A DNA stretch of 64,000 nucleotides. Origin: Dyella choica. Lineage in GTDB: Bacteria; Pseudomonadota; Gammaproteobacteria; Xanthomonadales; Rhodanobacteraceae. Location of the stretch: assembly GCF_003977665.1 (NCBI RefSeq), contig NZ_RYYV01000009.1:124001-188000 (forward strand). The letters run 5' to 3'. Positions 9,662-18,367 of this stretch are shown in pieces (the stretch's first letter is position 1; the number at the start of each line of letters is the position of its first letter). The notes under the pieces are model-generated. The model was not told the DNA's origin, ran no database searches, and saw only the letters and a program-made list of their open reading frames with translations. The position numbers and the translations under genes were made by a program.

Positions 9662-10747
9662 GTGTCCATCGCCGCCAAGTTTGAAATCGAATATCTGCAA
9701 TATCTCGATGCCGAAGGCAAGCAGGTTCGTGATGACCTGCCCGAATTCGCCAAAGACCTCGACCACATGGTCGAGTTGTACAAGCTGATGATGTCCACCC
9801 GCGTGTTCGACGCGAAGTCGGTAGCGCTGCAACGTACCGGCAAGCTCGGCACGTATGCAAGCTGCCTCGGCCACGAAGCCGCGCACGTCGGCATCGGTAG
9901 CGCCATGAAGCCGGAAGACGTGCTGGCCGTGAGCTATCGCGAATACGGCGCGCAGCTGTATCGCGGCGTGCAGCCGCGCGAGGTATACATGTACTGGGGC
10001 GGCGACGAACGCGGCAACGATTACCAGAATGGCGCCGCGCGCCACGATTTTGCCTGGTCGGTGCCGATCGCCACGCAATGCCTGCATGCCGCCGGCACCG
10101 CACTGGCATTCAAGATCCGCAACGAGAAGCGCGTGGCCGTGTGCACGATCGGTGACGGCGGTTCGTCGAAGGGCGACTTCTACGGCGCCATCAACATCGC
10201 CGGCGCCCAGAACCTGCCGATGGTGGCCGTGATCGTCAACAACCAGTGGGCGATTTCGGTGCCGCGCAAGATCCAGTCCGGCGCGCCCACGCTGGCACAG
10301 AAGGGCATCGCCGCCGGCCTGTACTGCATCCAGGTGGATGGCAACGACATCATTGCCGTACGCAAGGCGATGGAAGATGCCCTCGAGCGCGCGCGCAACG
10401 GCGAGGGCGGCACCGTGCTGGAGCTGGTCACCTATCGCCTGAGCGACCACACCACTGCCGACGATGCGCGCCGCTACCGTGGCGAGCAGGAAGTGAAGGA
10501 CGCCTGGGCGAAGGAGCCGATGACGCGCCTGCGCAACTGGCTGGTCGCCAAGAAAGTGTGGGACGACAGCAAGGAAGAGGCCTGGAAGGCCGAATGCGAC
10601 GAGTGGATGGACAACGAGGTCAACGCCTACCTTGAAACCAAGACCCAGCCGGTGACGGCGATGTTCGACTACACCTTCGCCGAAATCCCCGCGGACCTCG
10701 CCAAACAGCGCGACCTCGCGCTCTCGCTCGACAAGAAGGCGCACTAA
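9662..10747 (+). CDS. pdhA: Pyruvate (2-oxoacid) dehydrogenase E1 component, alpha subunit
   Basis: Thiamine-diphosphate-dependent E1 alpha of an alpha2beta2-type complex that decarboxylates a 2-oxoacid. The thiamine-binding motif is seen as GDGGSSKGDFYGAINIAGA followed by VNNQWAIS, and the N-terminal RTGKLGTYASCLGHEAA is typical. The start is a GTG preceded by GGGAGCGA. It is three bases upstream of the beta subunit. Branched-chain E1 alpha has similar architecture; pyruvate is the usual annotation for this three-gene set in xanthomonads, but the substrate is not decided by the sequence. Confidence 0.85.
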   Translation: MSIAAKFEIEYLQYLDAEGKQVRDDLPEFAKDLDHMVELYKLMMSTRVFDAKSVALQRTGKLGTYASCLGHEAAHVGIGSAMKPEDVLAVSYREYGAQLYRGVQPREVYMYWGGDERGNDYQNGAARHDFAWSVPIATQCLHAAGTALAFKIRNEKRVAVCTIGDGGSSKGDFYGAINIAGAQNLPMVAVIVNNQWAISVPRKIQSGAPTLAQKGIAAGLYCIQVDGNDIIAVRKAMEDALERARNGEGGTVLELVTYRLSDHTTADDARRYRGEQEVKDAWAKEPMTRLRNWLVAKKVWDDSKEEAWKAECDEWMDNEVNAYLETKTQPVTAMFDYTFAEIPADLAKQRDLALSLDKKAH

Positions 10748-10750
10748 GCC

Positions 10751-11731
10751 ATGGCACAGATCACTCTTATCGAAGCCGTCACCCAGGCTCTCGCTTATGA
10801 AATGGCCCGTGACGACAGCGTTGTCGTGCTGGGCGAAGACGTCGGCGTCAACGGTGGCGTGTTCCGCGCCACCCAGGGCCTGCAGGAAAAATTCGGCCCG
10901 CTGCGCGTGCTCGACACGCCGCTGGACGAAACAACCATTGCCGGCGTCACCGTGGGCCTTGCCGCCGCAGGCATGAAGCCGGTCGCCGAGGCGCAGTTCG
11001 AAGGCTTCATCTATCCGATGATGGAGCAGATCGCCTGCCACGCCGCACGCATGCGCAACCGCACGCGTGGCCGCATCACCGTGCCGGCGGTGTGGCGCGC
11101 GCCGTGGGGCGGTGGCATTCGCGCGCCGGAGCATCACTCCGAGGCGAACGAGCACCTGTTCACCAACATCCCGGGCTTGCGCGTGGTCATGCCCTCTTCT
11201 CCAGCACGCGCCTACGGCCTGTTGCTGGCCGCGATCCGCGATCCGGACCCGGTGATGTTCTTTGAACCCAAGCGCATCTATCGCCAGTACAAGGAAGAAG
11301 TGCCGGATGATGGCGAGGCGCTGCCGCTGGACGTGTGCTTCGTGCTGCGCGACGGCACCGACGTCACCATCGTGACCTGGGGCGCGCAAGTCAAGGAGGC
11401 GCTGGAAGCCGCAGACGCGCTCGCCGAGGAAGGCATCAGCGCCGAAGTGATCGACGTGGCCACCCTCACGCCGCTTGATTTCGACACCATCGCCGAATCG
11501 GTGCAGAAGACCGGCCGCTGCGTGATCCTGCACGAGGCGCCCAAGACGGCGGGCTTCGGCGCGGAAATCGCCGCCCGTATCGCTGAGGAATGCCTGTACG
11601 ACCTGCTCGCCCCGGTGGAGCGCGTGACCGGCTGGGATACGCACATTCCGTTGTTCCGTCTGGAAATGAAATACCTGCCAAGCGCCGAGCGCGTGGTGGA
11701 AGCCGCCAAGCGCGCGCTGGCCGCGTCCTGA
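10751..11731 (+). CDS. pdhB: Pyruvate (2-oxoacid) dehydrogenase E1 component, beta subunit
   Basis: The 326-residue beta subunit pairs with the alpha subunit to form the E1 active site. It has the transketolase pyrimidine-domain start VVLGEDVGVNGGVFRATQGL, the glutamate-bearing LDTPLDETTIAGVTVGLA, the GGGIRAPEHHSEANEHLF segment, and the C-terminal transketolase domain ending in FRLEMKYLPSAERVVEA. The ATG is three bases after the alpha stop, so they are translationally linked. Confidence 0.88.
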   Translation: MAQITLIEAVTQALAYEMARDDSVVVLGEDVGVNGGVFRATQGLQEKFGPLRVLDTPLDETTIAGVTVGLAAAGMKPVAEAQFEGFIYPMMEQIACHAARMRNRTRGRITVPAVWRAPWGGGIRAPEHHSEANEHLFTNIPGLRVVMPSSPARAYGLLLAAIRDPDPVMFFEPKRIYRQYKEEVPDDGEALPLDVCFVLRDGTDVTIVTWGAQVKEALEAADALAEEGISAEVIDVATLTPLDFDTIAESVQKTGRCVILHEAPKTAGFGAEIAARIAEECLYDLLAPVERVTGWDTHIPLFRLEMKYLPSAERVVEAAKRALAAS

Positions 11732-11743
11732 CCTCACAACGAA

Positions 11744-11773
11744 GCGTCATTCCGGTTGCCGCCGGAATGACGC
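11744..11773. repeat. Family B palindromic repeat (CATTCCGG hairpin) inside the pdh operon
   Basis: GCGTCATTCCGG and its exact complement CCGGAATGACGC form a 12-base stem with a six-base loop, between the E1 beta and E2 genes. It resembles the hairpin at 5084. A stable hairpin here could affect the ratio of E1 to E2 mRNA; this is inference. Confidence 0.75.
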
Positions 11774-11808
11774 ACAAAGCACATCAAGACTGATTACGGG
11801 AACCGAAC

Positions 11809-13182
11809 ATGGCCGACATCAAGACGTTCTACCTGCCGGACCTCGGCGAAGGCCTGCCCGACGCGACCATCGTCGAGTGGCACGTGAAGGAAGGCGATAC
11901 CATCAAGCTGGACGCGCCGCTGGTGTCGATGGAAACCGCCAAGGCCGTCGTCGACGTGCCCTCCCCCTACACCGGCAAGGTCACCAGGCTGCACGGCGCC
12001 GCCGGCGACGTGATCGAGACCGGTGCCGCGCTGGCTGAATTCGAACCGGACCCGAACGCCAAGCAGCGTGCGGAAGCCGAAGCCACCGGCCATCATCACG
12101 GCCCCAAGAAGGCCGCCGCCGCGGAACCGAAGAAAGTCACCGCTTCGGATGAAGGCGGCGAGATCGAAACCAACGGCAAGGCCGAGCGCGAAGACGAGGG
12201 CACCGTGGTCGGCGCCATGGTCAGCGGCAGCCACGTACATGTCGAGCAGGCCTCCAGCGCTGGCGGTGTGAAGGCCGTACCGGCCGTGCGTGCGCTCGCC
12301 AAGAAGCTCAAGGTGGACATCACGCGTGTGCGCGGCACCGGCGCCGATGGCGTGATCACCCTGCAAGACGTGAAGAACGCCGCCACCAATGGCACCGCCG
12401 CGCTCGGTGCAGCCCCTGCGCGCGCGGTACCGGCTTCTGCCGGCCGCCATCTGGCTCCAGAGCTGCCGCAGCCGGAACCGGCACGCACCGCCATGTCGCT
12501 GGCCGGCAAACCGGTACGCACCGCGCCACCGAGCGTGCATGCAAGCGGCCAGCCGGAGCAGCTCAAGGGCGTCCGCCGCAACATGGCCCGAGTAATGTCC
12601 GAGGCGCACGCCAACGTGGTGCCTACCACGCTGGTGGACGATGCCGACCTGCACGCCTGGATCGGCAAGCAGGACATTACCGCGCGCCTGATCCGCGCCA
12701 TCGTGGCTGCATGCAAGGCCGTGCCCGCGCTCAATGCCTGGTTCGACGGCAAGAACCTTACCCGCACGCTACACCCGCACGTGGACATCGGCATTGCGGT
12801 GGATACGGAAGACGGCCTGTTCGTACCGGCGCTGCGCAATGCCGACGTGCTGGACGGCGCCGGCATTCGCGCCGGCATCAAGCGCCTGCGCACGCAAGTG
12901 GAAGATCGCAGCATTCCGGCTACCGAACTCAGCGGCTACACCATTAGCCTGTCGAACTTCGGCATGTTCGCCGGCCGCTATGCCACACCCGTGGTCGTGC
13001 CGCCGTGCGTGGCGATCATCGGCGCTGGCAAGCTCAGCCATGATGTGGTGGCCGTGATGGGCGGCATCGAAGTGCATCGACGCATGCCGATCAGCCTCAC
13101 CTTCGACCATCGGGCCGCGACGGGCGGTGAAGCGGCACGCTTCCTCAAGGCCTTGCTGGACGATCTGTCTTTGCCGAACTGA
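11809..13182 (+). CDS. pdhC: Dihydrolipoamide acyltransferase E2
   Basis: The 457-residue E2 core protein has one lipoyl domain (residues 1-80, lipoylated Lys in METAKAVVDV), an Ala/Pro/Glu-rich linker, a peripheral-subunit-binding domain near 145-185 (VPAVRALAKKLKVDI...VRGTGADGVITLQDV), a second flexible linker and the catalytic domain. The catalytic DHRAATGG signature is near the C-terminus. It is 77 bases downstream of E1 beta, with a palindromic repeat in between. No lipoamide dehydrogenase (E3) gene follows, so E3 must be supplied from another locus. Confidence 0.88.
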   Translation: MADIKTFYLPDLGEGLPDATIVEWHVKEGDTIKLDAPLVSMETAKAVVDVPSPYTGKVTRLHGAAGDVIETGAALAEFEPDPNAKQRAEAEATGHHHGPKKAAAAEPKKVTASDEGGEIETNGKAEREDEGTVVGAMVSGSHVHVEQASSAGGVKAVPAVRALAKKLKVDITRVRGTGADGVITLQDVKNAATNGTAALGAAPARAVPASAGRHLAPELPQPEPARTAMSLAGKPVRTAPPSVHASGQPEQLKGVRRNMARVMSEAHANVVPTTLVDDADLHAWIGKQDITARLIRAIVAACKAVPALNAWFDGKNLTRTLHPHVDIGIAVDTEDGLFVPALRNADVLDGAGIRAGIKRLRTQVEDRSIPATELSGYTISLSNFGMFAGRYATPVVVPPCVAIIGAGKLSHDVVAVMGGIEVHRRMPISLTFDHRAATGGEAARFLKALLDDLSLPN

Positions 13183-13199
13183 TGCACGCCCAGCCACCG

Positions 13200-13229
13200 A
13201 AAAAGCGCCCGCAAGGGCGCTTTTTTTTG
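13200..13229 (+). terminator. Rho-independent terminator of the pdh operon
   Basis: AAAAAGCGCCC, a GCAA loop and GGGCGCTTTTT form a stem followed by a run of eight T residues, 18 bases after the E2 stop. The A-tract on the other side means it can also serve the convergent hydrolase gene. Confidence 0.92.
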
Positions 13230-13236
13230 TGCCGGC

Positions 13237-14157
13237 TCAAGTTTGCTGCAGGAAGGCAGCCACGTGCGCAGCAACCGTCCCGGGCGCATCTTCGAGGCAG
13301 TAGTGCCCGACTCCTTCCAGCTTGTACACCGGTGCCTGCGCAAACAGCTCGCTGAACAGCGGCAGGAAATGTTCCGCCTGCAAGGTGCGGTCAGCCATGC
13401 CCCAGATGGCCAGCGCAGGCCTGGATTGAATCGCCCGCCTGGCCGCCGCGTCGGGCACCTCGAATTGATGGCTCCCCGTCGCGAAGCCCTTGGCCCAGCC
13501 GATCGCCCCCAGGCACTCGGCCGGTGTGGCGAAAGGTGCCGCATAGGCTTGCAGCCAGTTATCGCTGATCAGCGCATGGCGCTCGAAGCCATTGAGCTTC
13601 AACGTGCTCAGGATGTTGAAGCCGAGTTCGCCCAGCACGGCCTCAAGGCGGCCCTCCGCTTCAGCCTTCAGGATCCATTGAAACCATGGCGAAGCCTGCG
13701 CATTCGCGGTCAAGCGCTCGGCCAGGCGCGGCTGACCGAACGGCGTGGGCCCGTTGGTGGAAATGACCCGGCGGATGCGTTCCGGGTGCCGCGCGGCGAG
13801 TCCCATGCCGACCGGTCCACCGAAATCGTGCACGAGCAGGCTGATCTCGCGCAGATCCAGGCCGAGCACGAACCGTTCGAGATTGTCGACGTGATCCTGC
13901 AGCCAGTAGCTTCGGTCAGCCGGCGTGGCGCTCTTGCCGAAGCCCATGTGGTCGGGAACGACCACGCGGTAGCTGCCGCGCAATGCGTCGATCAGGTTTC
14001 GAAACAGATAGCTCCAGGTCGGCTCGCCATGCAGGCATAGGACGACCTGGCCGTCGCGCGGCCCCTCGTCGACGTAATGCATGCGCAAGCCGGCCGCATC
14101 GGTGAAATGCGGTGCATACGCGAAGGTGCCGTTGAACGTTTCGTCGGGCCCGACCAT
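13237..14157 (-). CDS. Alpha/beta hydrolase, haloalkane-dehalogenase-like
   Basis: The 306-residue protein has the alpha/beta hydrolase fold with HGEPTWSYLFRNLI (oxyanion-hole region), an aspartate nucleophile at Asp111 in VHDFGGPVG, an acid in WGMADRTL and the catalytic His in GVGHYCLED. An Asp nucleophile is typical of haloalkane dehalogenases, epoxide hydrolases and OleB-like lactone decarboxylases, not of esterases. The exact reaction cannot be set. It is divergent from an HxlR regulator, with a palindrome in the gap, so it is probably regulated by it. Confidence 0.75.
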   Translation of the reverse strand: MVGPDETFNGTFAYAPHFTDAAGLRMHYVDEGPRDGQVVLCLHGEPTWSYLFRNLIDALRGSYRVVVPDHMGFGKSATPADRSYWLQDHVDNLERFVLGLDLREISLLVHDFGGPVGMGLAARHPERIRRVISTNGPTPFGQPRLAERLTANAQASPWFQWILKAEAEGRLEAVLGELGFNILSTLKLNGFERHALISDNWLQAYAAPFATPAECLGAIGWAKGFATGSHQFEVPDAAARRAIQSRPALAIWGMADRTLQAEHFLPLFSELFAQAPVYKLEGVGHYCLEDAPGTVAAHVAAFLQQT

Positions 14158-14172
14158 GATCTCGCTCCCTAG

Positions 14173-14187
14173 GTTTCAAATTGAAAC
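14173..14187. promoter_or_regulatory. Candidate operator between hydrolase and HxlR regulator
   Basis: GTTTCAAATTGAAAC is a perfect 15-base palindrome around a central base, in the 88-base divergent gap. Its right half and flank (TTGAAACTCATTG) nearly match the operator candidate in front of hppD (TTGAAACTAATTG). A second, looser inverted pair, ATGTTGC...GCAACAT, lies at about 14215-14244, just before the regulator start. Confidence 0.5.
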
Positions 14188-14245
14188 TCATTGCTTTGTA
14201 GCAGACGAGGTTTTATGTTGCAACCTTACTTACAACGGCAACATC

Positions 14246-14716
14246 ATGGTTAAACGAACCAGCCACGAGGATTCGCCATGCGGCGTCGCACGGCCCATGG
14301 ACGCCATCGGCGACGGCTGGTCATTGCTGATTGTGCGCGATGCGTTCGATGGCTTGCGCCGCTTTGGGGAATTCCAGAAGAGCCTGGGGCTGGCCAAGAA
14401 CATCCTGGCCGCTCGCCTCCGTCATCTCGTGGCACACGGCATCCTGGAAGCGGCCCCCGCCCCTGACGGCGGCGCTTACCAGGAATATGTCCTGACGGAT
14501 AAAGGACGCGGCCTGTTTCCACTGCTCGTTGCGCTCAGGCAGTGGGGCGAGGAATTTTGCTTCGGACCGGGCGAAACCCACGTGCAGTTGGTGGATAGCA
14601 AGACCGGCCGCCCCGTACAAAAGCTTGAACCTCGCGCGCGGGACGGGCGCGTGCTGAAACCCGAAGAGACCTGCGTGCAACTGCCGTCGCGCTTGCCGAA
14701 GCGCAAGCGAAGCTGA
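14246..14716 (+). CDS. HxlR-family transcriptional regulator
   Basis: This 156-residue protein has the HxlR winged helix: CGVARPMDAIGDGWSLLIVRDAF, then RRFGEFQKSLGLAKNILAARLRHLVAHGIL, then the wing with YVLTDKGRGLFPLLVALRQWG. A basic C-terminal tail (SRLPKRKRS) is extra. The start at 14246 is chosen because MVKRTSHEDSPCGVARP is a normal HxlR N-terminus; the frame is open farther upstream but that part overlaps the divergent hydrolase gene. It probably controls the hydrolase. Confidence 0.87.
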   Translation: MVKRTSHEDSPCGVARPMDAIGDGWSLLIVRDAFDGLRRFGEFQKSLGLAKNILAARLRHLVAHGILEAAPAPDGGAYQEYVLTDKGRGLFPLLVALRQWGEEFCFGPGETHVQLVDSKTGRPVQKLEPRARDGRVLKPEETCVQLPSRLPKRKRS

Positions 14717-14856
14717 AAGCCATCGAATCGGCGACAGGCATCGCGGGGTGCCCGCATGTCGATTCGCAATCACTGAAATATCGGTTTACCCCATGTTGGG
14801 CCGATTCCGTGGACGCATAGACTGCTTGCGCACTCCGTGCCCACCAAGGAATCCCC

Positions 14857-15423
14857 ATGCATCCCCTACGAAAGCTTTTCATGTTCGGCATGATGGCGCT
14901 CGCCCTGGGCGTATCCGCGAGCCATGCCAGCACCAACGCGCAAGAACAGGCCCAGCGGAAGTCCGACTCGGCGAACCCGTCCGGCAGCATGCCGCCCCCC
15001 GCCTGGCTGGCCGGCACCTGGACCCTGGTCCGATGCGACAACGTCTACCCTGATGGCCATCGCGTCGAACTGTACGGCCCCCATCCACAAGGCCTGTGGA
15101 TGATCGATACGCACGGCCATTACATGATGCTGATCGCGCGCGCGCAACGGGCCCCATTCGCCGCCGGCGACAAATCCAAGGGCACGCCTGAGGAATATCG
15201 CGCCGCGTCGCTGGACGTCAATGCGCACTATGGCAGCGTGAGCGTGCATGGCGATCAAATCAGCACGCATATCGAGCAGGCCTCCTTCCCCAACTGGATT
15301 GGTCGCGGCGGCAGCACCGGCTACACCCTACAGGGCAACGAGCTGACCTATATCGTTGCCAAGCCCAGCAGCGGCGCAGCAGAGGGCGCCCATGGCGAGG
15401 TGGTTTGGCAGCGCCTGGATTGA
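14857..15423 (+). CDS. Exported lipocalin-like domain protein
   Basis: The 188-residue protein begins with a signal peptide (MHPLRKLFMFGMMALALGVSASHA, cut after SHA). The mature part has WLAGTWTLVRCDNVYPDGHRVELYGPHPQGLWMID and a series of short beta strands ending in LTYIV, which fits the bacterial lipocalin-like domain (Pfam Lipocalin_5 type). It would be periplasmic or outer-membrane associated. Function is unknown. It is a single gene, convergent with the histidine kinase downstream. Confidence 0.65.
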   Translation: MHPLRKLFMFGMMALALGVSASHASTNAQEQAQRKSDSANPSGSMPPPAWLAGTWTLVRCDNVYPDGHRVELYGPHPQGLWMIDTHGHYMMLIARAQRAPFAAGDKSKGTPEEYRAASLDVNAHYGSVSVHGDQISTHIEQASFPNWIGRGGSTGYTLQGNELTYIVAKPSSGAAEGAHGEVVWQRLD

Positions 15424-15472
15424 GCGACAGCGTATCAGGTGTATTCCGGCAATCCGGACGCAGCGATTCTCG

Positions 15473-16855
15473 TCAAGCGCTTGCCGTGCTCACCTGCAAC
15501 GGCAGGCGCATGACGACTTCCAGGCCGCCGCCCTCAAGGTTTCGCGCCATCACTTCGCCACCATGCGCGTGCATCACCCGCTGCACGATCGCCAATCCAA
15601 GCCCATGCCCCGTGGCCTGCACCGCGTTCTTGCCGCGGAAGAATGGGCGGAACAACAGTTCCAGTTCCTCGCTAGGTACGCCTGGCCCGTGATCGCGAAC
15701 GTGCAGCTCCACGCACGACTGCAGGCGGCCCAGATCGATTTGCACGGCGGCCTCGGGGGGACTGAACTTGATGGCGTTGGCAAGCACGTTGTCCAGCGCC
15801 CTCTCCAGCAGAATGCCGCTGCCCTGCACGGCGACCGGCCCGTCGTCGGTCCATTGCAGGACGATGCCGCGGGCTTCGGCATCGATGCGTGCCGCCGCCA
15901 CGCGATCCCTGGTCAGTGCCGCCAGGTCGATCGATTCACGCACCATCCCCGGCAGGCTGCCTTCCAGCCGCGACAGCGCCAACATCTCGGCCGTCATGCG
16001 ATCCATGCGTGCGATCTCGTGTTCGGCGCGCTCGAAGTGCGCTGCGGCGGCTCGCGGATCCGTACTGTGCTGGGCCAGGTCCAGAATCAGTTGCAATCGT
16101 GCCAGGGGCGAACGCAACTCATGCGAAAGGTCCTGCAATACGCCGCGCTCATGGACCACCAGATGTTCGATGCGCTCGGCCATGCCGTTGAAATCGCGTG
16201 CGAGCTGGCCCAGTTCGTCGTGCTGCCTGCTCCAGCGCCGGTCGACACGGGTGGAGAACTCGCCTCCAGCCATCTTGCGAGCGGCTGCGCGCATCGCTTC
16301 GACCGGCCGGGACACGCTGCGCGCTACCCACCAGCCGATGATCGCGATCAGCAGCAGGGAAAGGCCCAGCTGTACGCCGAGCAGGATCTTTTCGCGCGTG
16401 TGCCGCGGAATACGTGTCCGCGAGCTGCTTACCGCCACCAACTGTCGCACATGCCCGTCGTGGCCCGTTACGTTCTGCACGGCAATGTAGAAACCGGGCC
16501 ATGGATTCAATGCGATGTCGTGTCCGGATGACAACCAGTCAGGCAAGGTGTCACGAACCGGCGGAGGCAGGCGGATATCGCGCAAGGGCCCTCCGTTTTC
16601 GTACAGCGTGGCATCCACGCCCTGTTCGCGCTCCTGCCTTACCCATGCACCCAGGCCGCTGTCCCCGCCTTTTTCATAGGCCTGCTCGGCCGCCTGCGCC
16701 ATCGCCGGCCAATCGAAATCTTGCTGCATCGAATAAGCGATGAAGCTGTGCGTCAGCAGCCCGCCCAGCATCAGCACAATTACATTGGCGATGCAGACGG
16801 AGATCAGCAGGCGCCAAAACAGCGGGCTACGCAATGGGCTTGTGGATGGGTTCAT
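15473..16855 (-). CDS. CpxA-like sensor histidine kinase
   Basis: The 460-residue kinase has a first membrane helix (about 13-34), a periplasmic sensor region, a second helix (about 156-178), a HAMP domain (ARSVSRPVEAMRAAARKM), the phosphorylated His245 in QDLSHELRSPL, and the N and G boxes (VLANAIKFSP, HGLGLAIV). Its start overlaps the response regulator stop by four bases, so the two are co-translated. The divergent Spy/CpxP-like gene and the CpxR box indicate an envelope-stress system of the Cpx type. Confidence 0.88.
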   Translation of the reverse strand: MNPSTSPLRSPLFWRLLISVCIANVIVLMLGGLLTHSFIAYSMQQDFDWPAMAQAAEQAYEKGGDSGLGAWVRQEREQGVDATLYENGGPLRDIRLPPPVRDTLPDWLSSGHDIALNPWPGFYIAVQNVTGHDGHVRQLVAVSSSRTRIPRHTREKILLGVQLGLSLLLIAIIGWWVARSVSRPVEAMRAAARKMAGGEFSTRVDRRWSRQHDELGQLARDFNGMAERIEHLVVHERGVLQDLSHELRSPLARLQLILDLAQHSTDPRAAAAHFERAEHEIARMDRMTAEMLALSRLEGSLPGMVRESIDLAALTRDRVAAARIDAEARGIVLQWTDDGPVAVQGSGILLERALDNVLANAIKFSPPEAAVQIDLGRLQSCVELHVRDHGPGVPSEELELLFRPFFRGKNAVQATGHGLGLAIVQRVMHAHGGEVMARNLEGGGLEVVMRLPLQVSTASA

Positions 16856-17547
16856 GCCGATCCCATGCTGTTGGGCAGGAGCACATAACCCGCGCCGCGT
16901 ACCGAGTCGATGCGCGGCGCCTGCGCCGATGCTTCCTGCAGTTTGTGGCGGAGCCGGCTGACGTGTACGTCGATGCTTCGATCGAAACGCTCCAGCTCAC
17001 GCCCCAGTGCCACGCGAGTCAGTGAAGTCTTGTCGACCACTTCGCCGGCGCGCTGCGCCAACAGCAGCAGCAAGGCGAATTCCGCGCCAGTGAGATTGAG
17101 CTCTTGATCAGCCGCATACGCACGCCGTTCGGCAGGCAACAAGCGCAGCACGCCGGCAGTGAGCTCACCCGCCCTTTCCACCGTGTGGCGACGCAATTGC
17201 GCTCGCACGCGCGCCAGCAGCTCGCGCGGCAGGCACGGCTTGGAAAGATAGTCGTCCGCGCCCAGTTCCAGCCCGACCACGCGATCCACCGGCTCACCGC
17301 GCCCGGAAAGCATGATCACCGGCAACCGGTATTGAGCGCGCAGATCGCGCAAAGTATCCAAGCCGCTGCGGCCTGGCATCATCACGTCGAGTATCAATAG
17401 ATCCGGACGCATGGCCGGATCGCGCAGGTGCGCCAGCACAGTTGCGCCGTCGTGCACCACATCGACCTGCAGGCCCTCGCGGCGCAGGTATTCGGCCAGC
17501 AGCGAGCACAGCTCGCGATCGTCATCACCAATCAAGATCCGGGACAT
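16852..17547 (-). CDS. CpxR-like OmpR-family response regulator
   Basis: The 231-residue regulator has a receiver domain with the acidic pair in GDDDRE, phospho-acceptor Asp54 in LLILDVMMPG and the Lys in DDYLSKPCLP, followed by an OmpR/PhoB winged helix (NLTGAEFALLLLLAQ, DRSIDVHVSRLRHKL, VRGAGYVL). The ATG at 17547 begins MSRILIGDDD; one six codons upstream is less likely. It lies first in the operon with the kinase. A perfect CpxR-type direct repeat lies 80 bases upstream of its start, so autoregulation is likely. Confidence 0.9.
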   Translation of the reverse strand: MSRILIGDDDRELCSLLAEYLRREGLQVDVVHDGATVLAHLRDPAMRPDLLILDVMMPGRSGLDTLRDLRAQYRLPVIMLSGRGEPVDRVVGLELGADDYLSKPCLPRELLARVRAQLRRHTVERAGELTAGVLRLLPAERRAYAADQELNLTGAEFALLLLLAQRAGEVVDKTSLTRVALGRELERFDRSIDVHVSRLRHKLQEASAQAPRIDSVRGAGYVLLPNSMGSA

Positions 17548-17626
17548 CCGCCAAACCGTCGACAAGGCCTAACCTACTATCGCATGACAACGGCGATGGT
17601 CCTGCGGTCGCTGACACCGGACTAAC

Positions 17627-17641
17627 TTTACCCTTCTTTAC
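17627..17641. promoter_or_regulatory. CpxR box (TTTAC-N5-TTTAC)
   Basis: TTTACCCTTCTTTAC reads on the other strand as GTAAA-N5-GTAAA, an exact match to the enterobacterial CpxR consensus. It lies in the divergent gap between the cpxR-like gene and the spy/cpxP-like gene, where CpxR sites lie in E. coli. Confidence 0.75.
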
Positions 17642-17718
17642 ACCGCGGCAAAGCTCTTAAACCTGCCCCTGCTTTCCAATGCTCATGCAAGACCCTTCCC
17701 CCTAGCAGGAGCTTCACC

Positions 17719-18219
17719 ATGCGCAAGTCCATGACTTTGTCCCTCCTTCTCTCCGCTGCCCTGGGCGTATCCGCGCTGGCCGTCGCCCACGACGGTGGCC
17801 CCGATTTTGGTCCCGGTCCCCATGGCCACCACGCCGAAGCCATGCTTGCCCTGCATGGCCTGAACCTCACGGACGCCCAGAAAGCCCAGGTCAAACAGAT
17901 CCTTCAACAAAGCTTCGCAACGCTGAAGACGCAAGAGCAGGCCGTTCACCAGCAACACGAGGCCTTCGAAGCGCTGTCGCCGGGTGCATCCAATTACCAG
18001 TCCGCCGCAGCCAGCCTGGCCCAGGCTGAAGCCGACCTCACCAAAGCCCGCATCACTGCCCGCGCCGCCGCGACGGCGCAGATCTACAACAGTGTGCTGA
18101 CCAGCGCACAGCAGAGCCAATACGCCAGCCAAAAGGCTGCGTTCCAGGCACGCAGGGCGCAGTGGGAACAGTTCAAGCACGAACATCCGCTGCCGGCAGG
18201 CGCCAGTTCGGCGCCGTAA
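17719..18219 (+). CDS. Spy/CpxP-family periplasmic protein
   Basis: The 166-residue protein has a signal peptide (MRKSMTLSLLLSAALGVSALAVA) and a mature His/Gly-rich start (HDGGPDFGPGPHGHH), then an all-helical region with LNLTDAQKAQVKQIL, the LTxxQ-type motif of Spy and CpxP. A second such segment is VLTSAQQSQYASQ. Family members are periplasmic chaperones or feedback inhibitors of CpxA. Its divergent position to the CpxAR-like pair and the CpxR box in the shared promoter region support a CpxP-like role. Confidence 0.85.
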   Translation: MRKSMTLSLLLSAALGVSALAVAHDGGPDFGPGPHGHHAEAMLALHGLNLTDAQKAQVKQILQQSFATLKTQEQAVHQQHEAFEALSPGASNYQSAAASLAQAEADLTKARITARAAATAQIYNSVLTSAQQSQYASQKAAFQARRAQWEQFKHEHPLPAGASSAP

Positions 18220-18287
18220 CGCGCAGCGTGCCATGACAAAAAAAGATGGGTTAGCGGCGCTTAGCGGACGTTCTAACCGATAAGTTG

Positions 18288-18322
18288 AGCGATCGCCGCG
18301 GCATCGGCGATCGCTTTTTTTT
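18288..18322 (+). terminator. Rho-independent terminator after the spy-like gene
   Basis: GCGATCGCCG at 18289-18298 pairs perfectly with CGGCGATCGC at 18305-18314, followed by eight T residues. Confidence 0.92.
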
Positions 18323-18367
18323 GTTCTGAGTGTTGCGCGGACTGTGCCCGGCTGCTCGAACAGCTAG

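Noticed and set aside
9575-11737. 720-codon open frame on the minus strand across the pdh genes
   Set aside because: It lies antisense to clearly coding E1 alpha and beta, is rich in His, Arg and Gly as expected for a high-GC shadow frame, and shows no motif or ribosome site.
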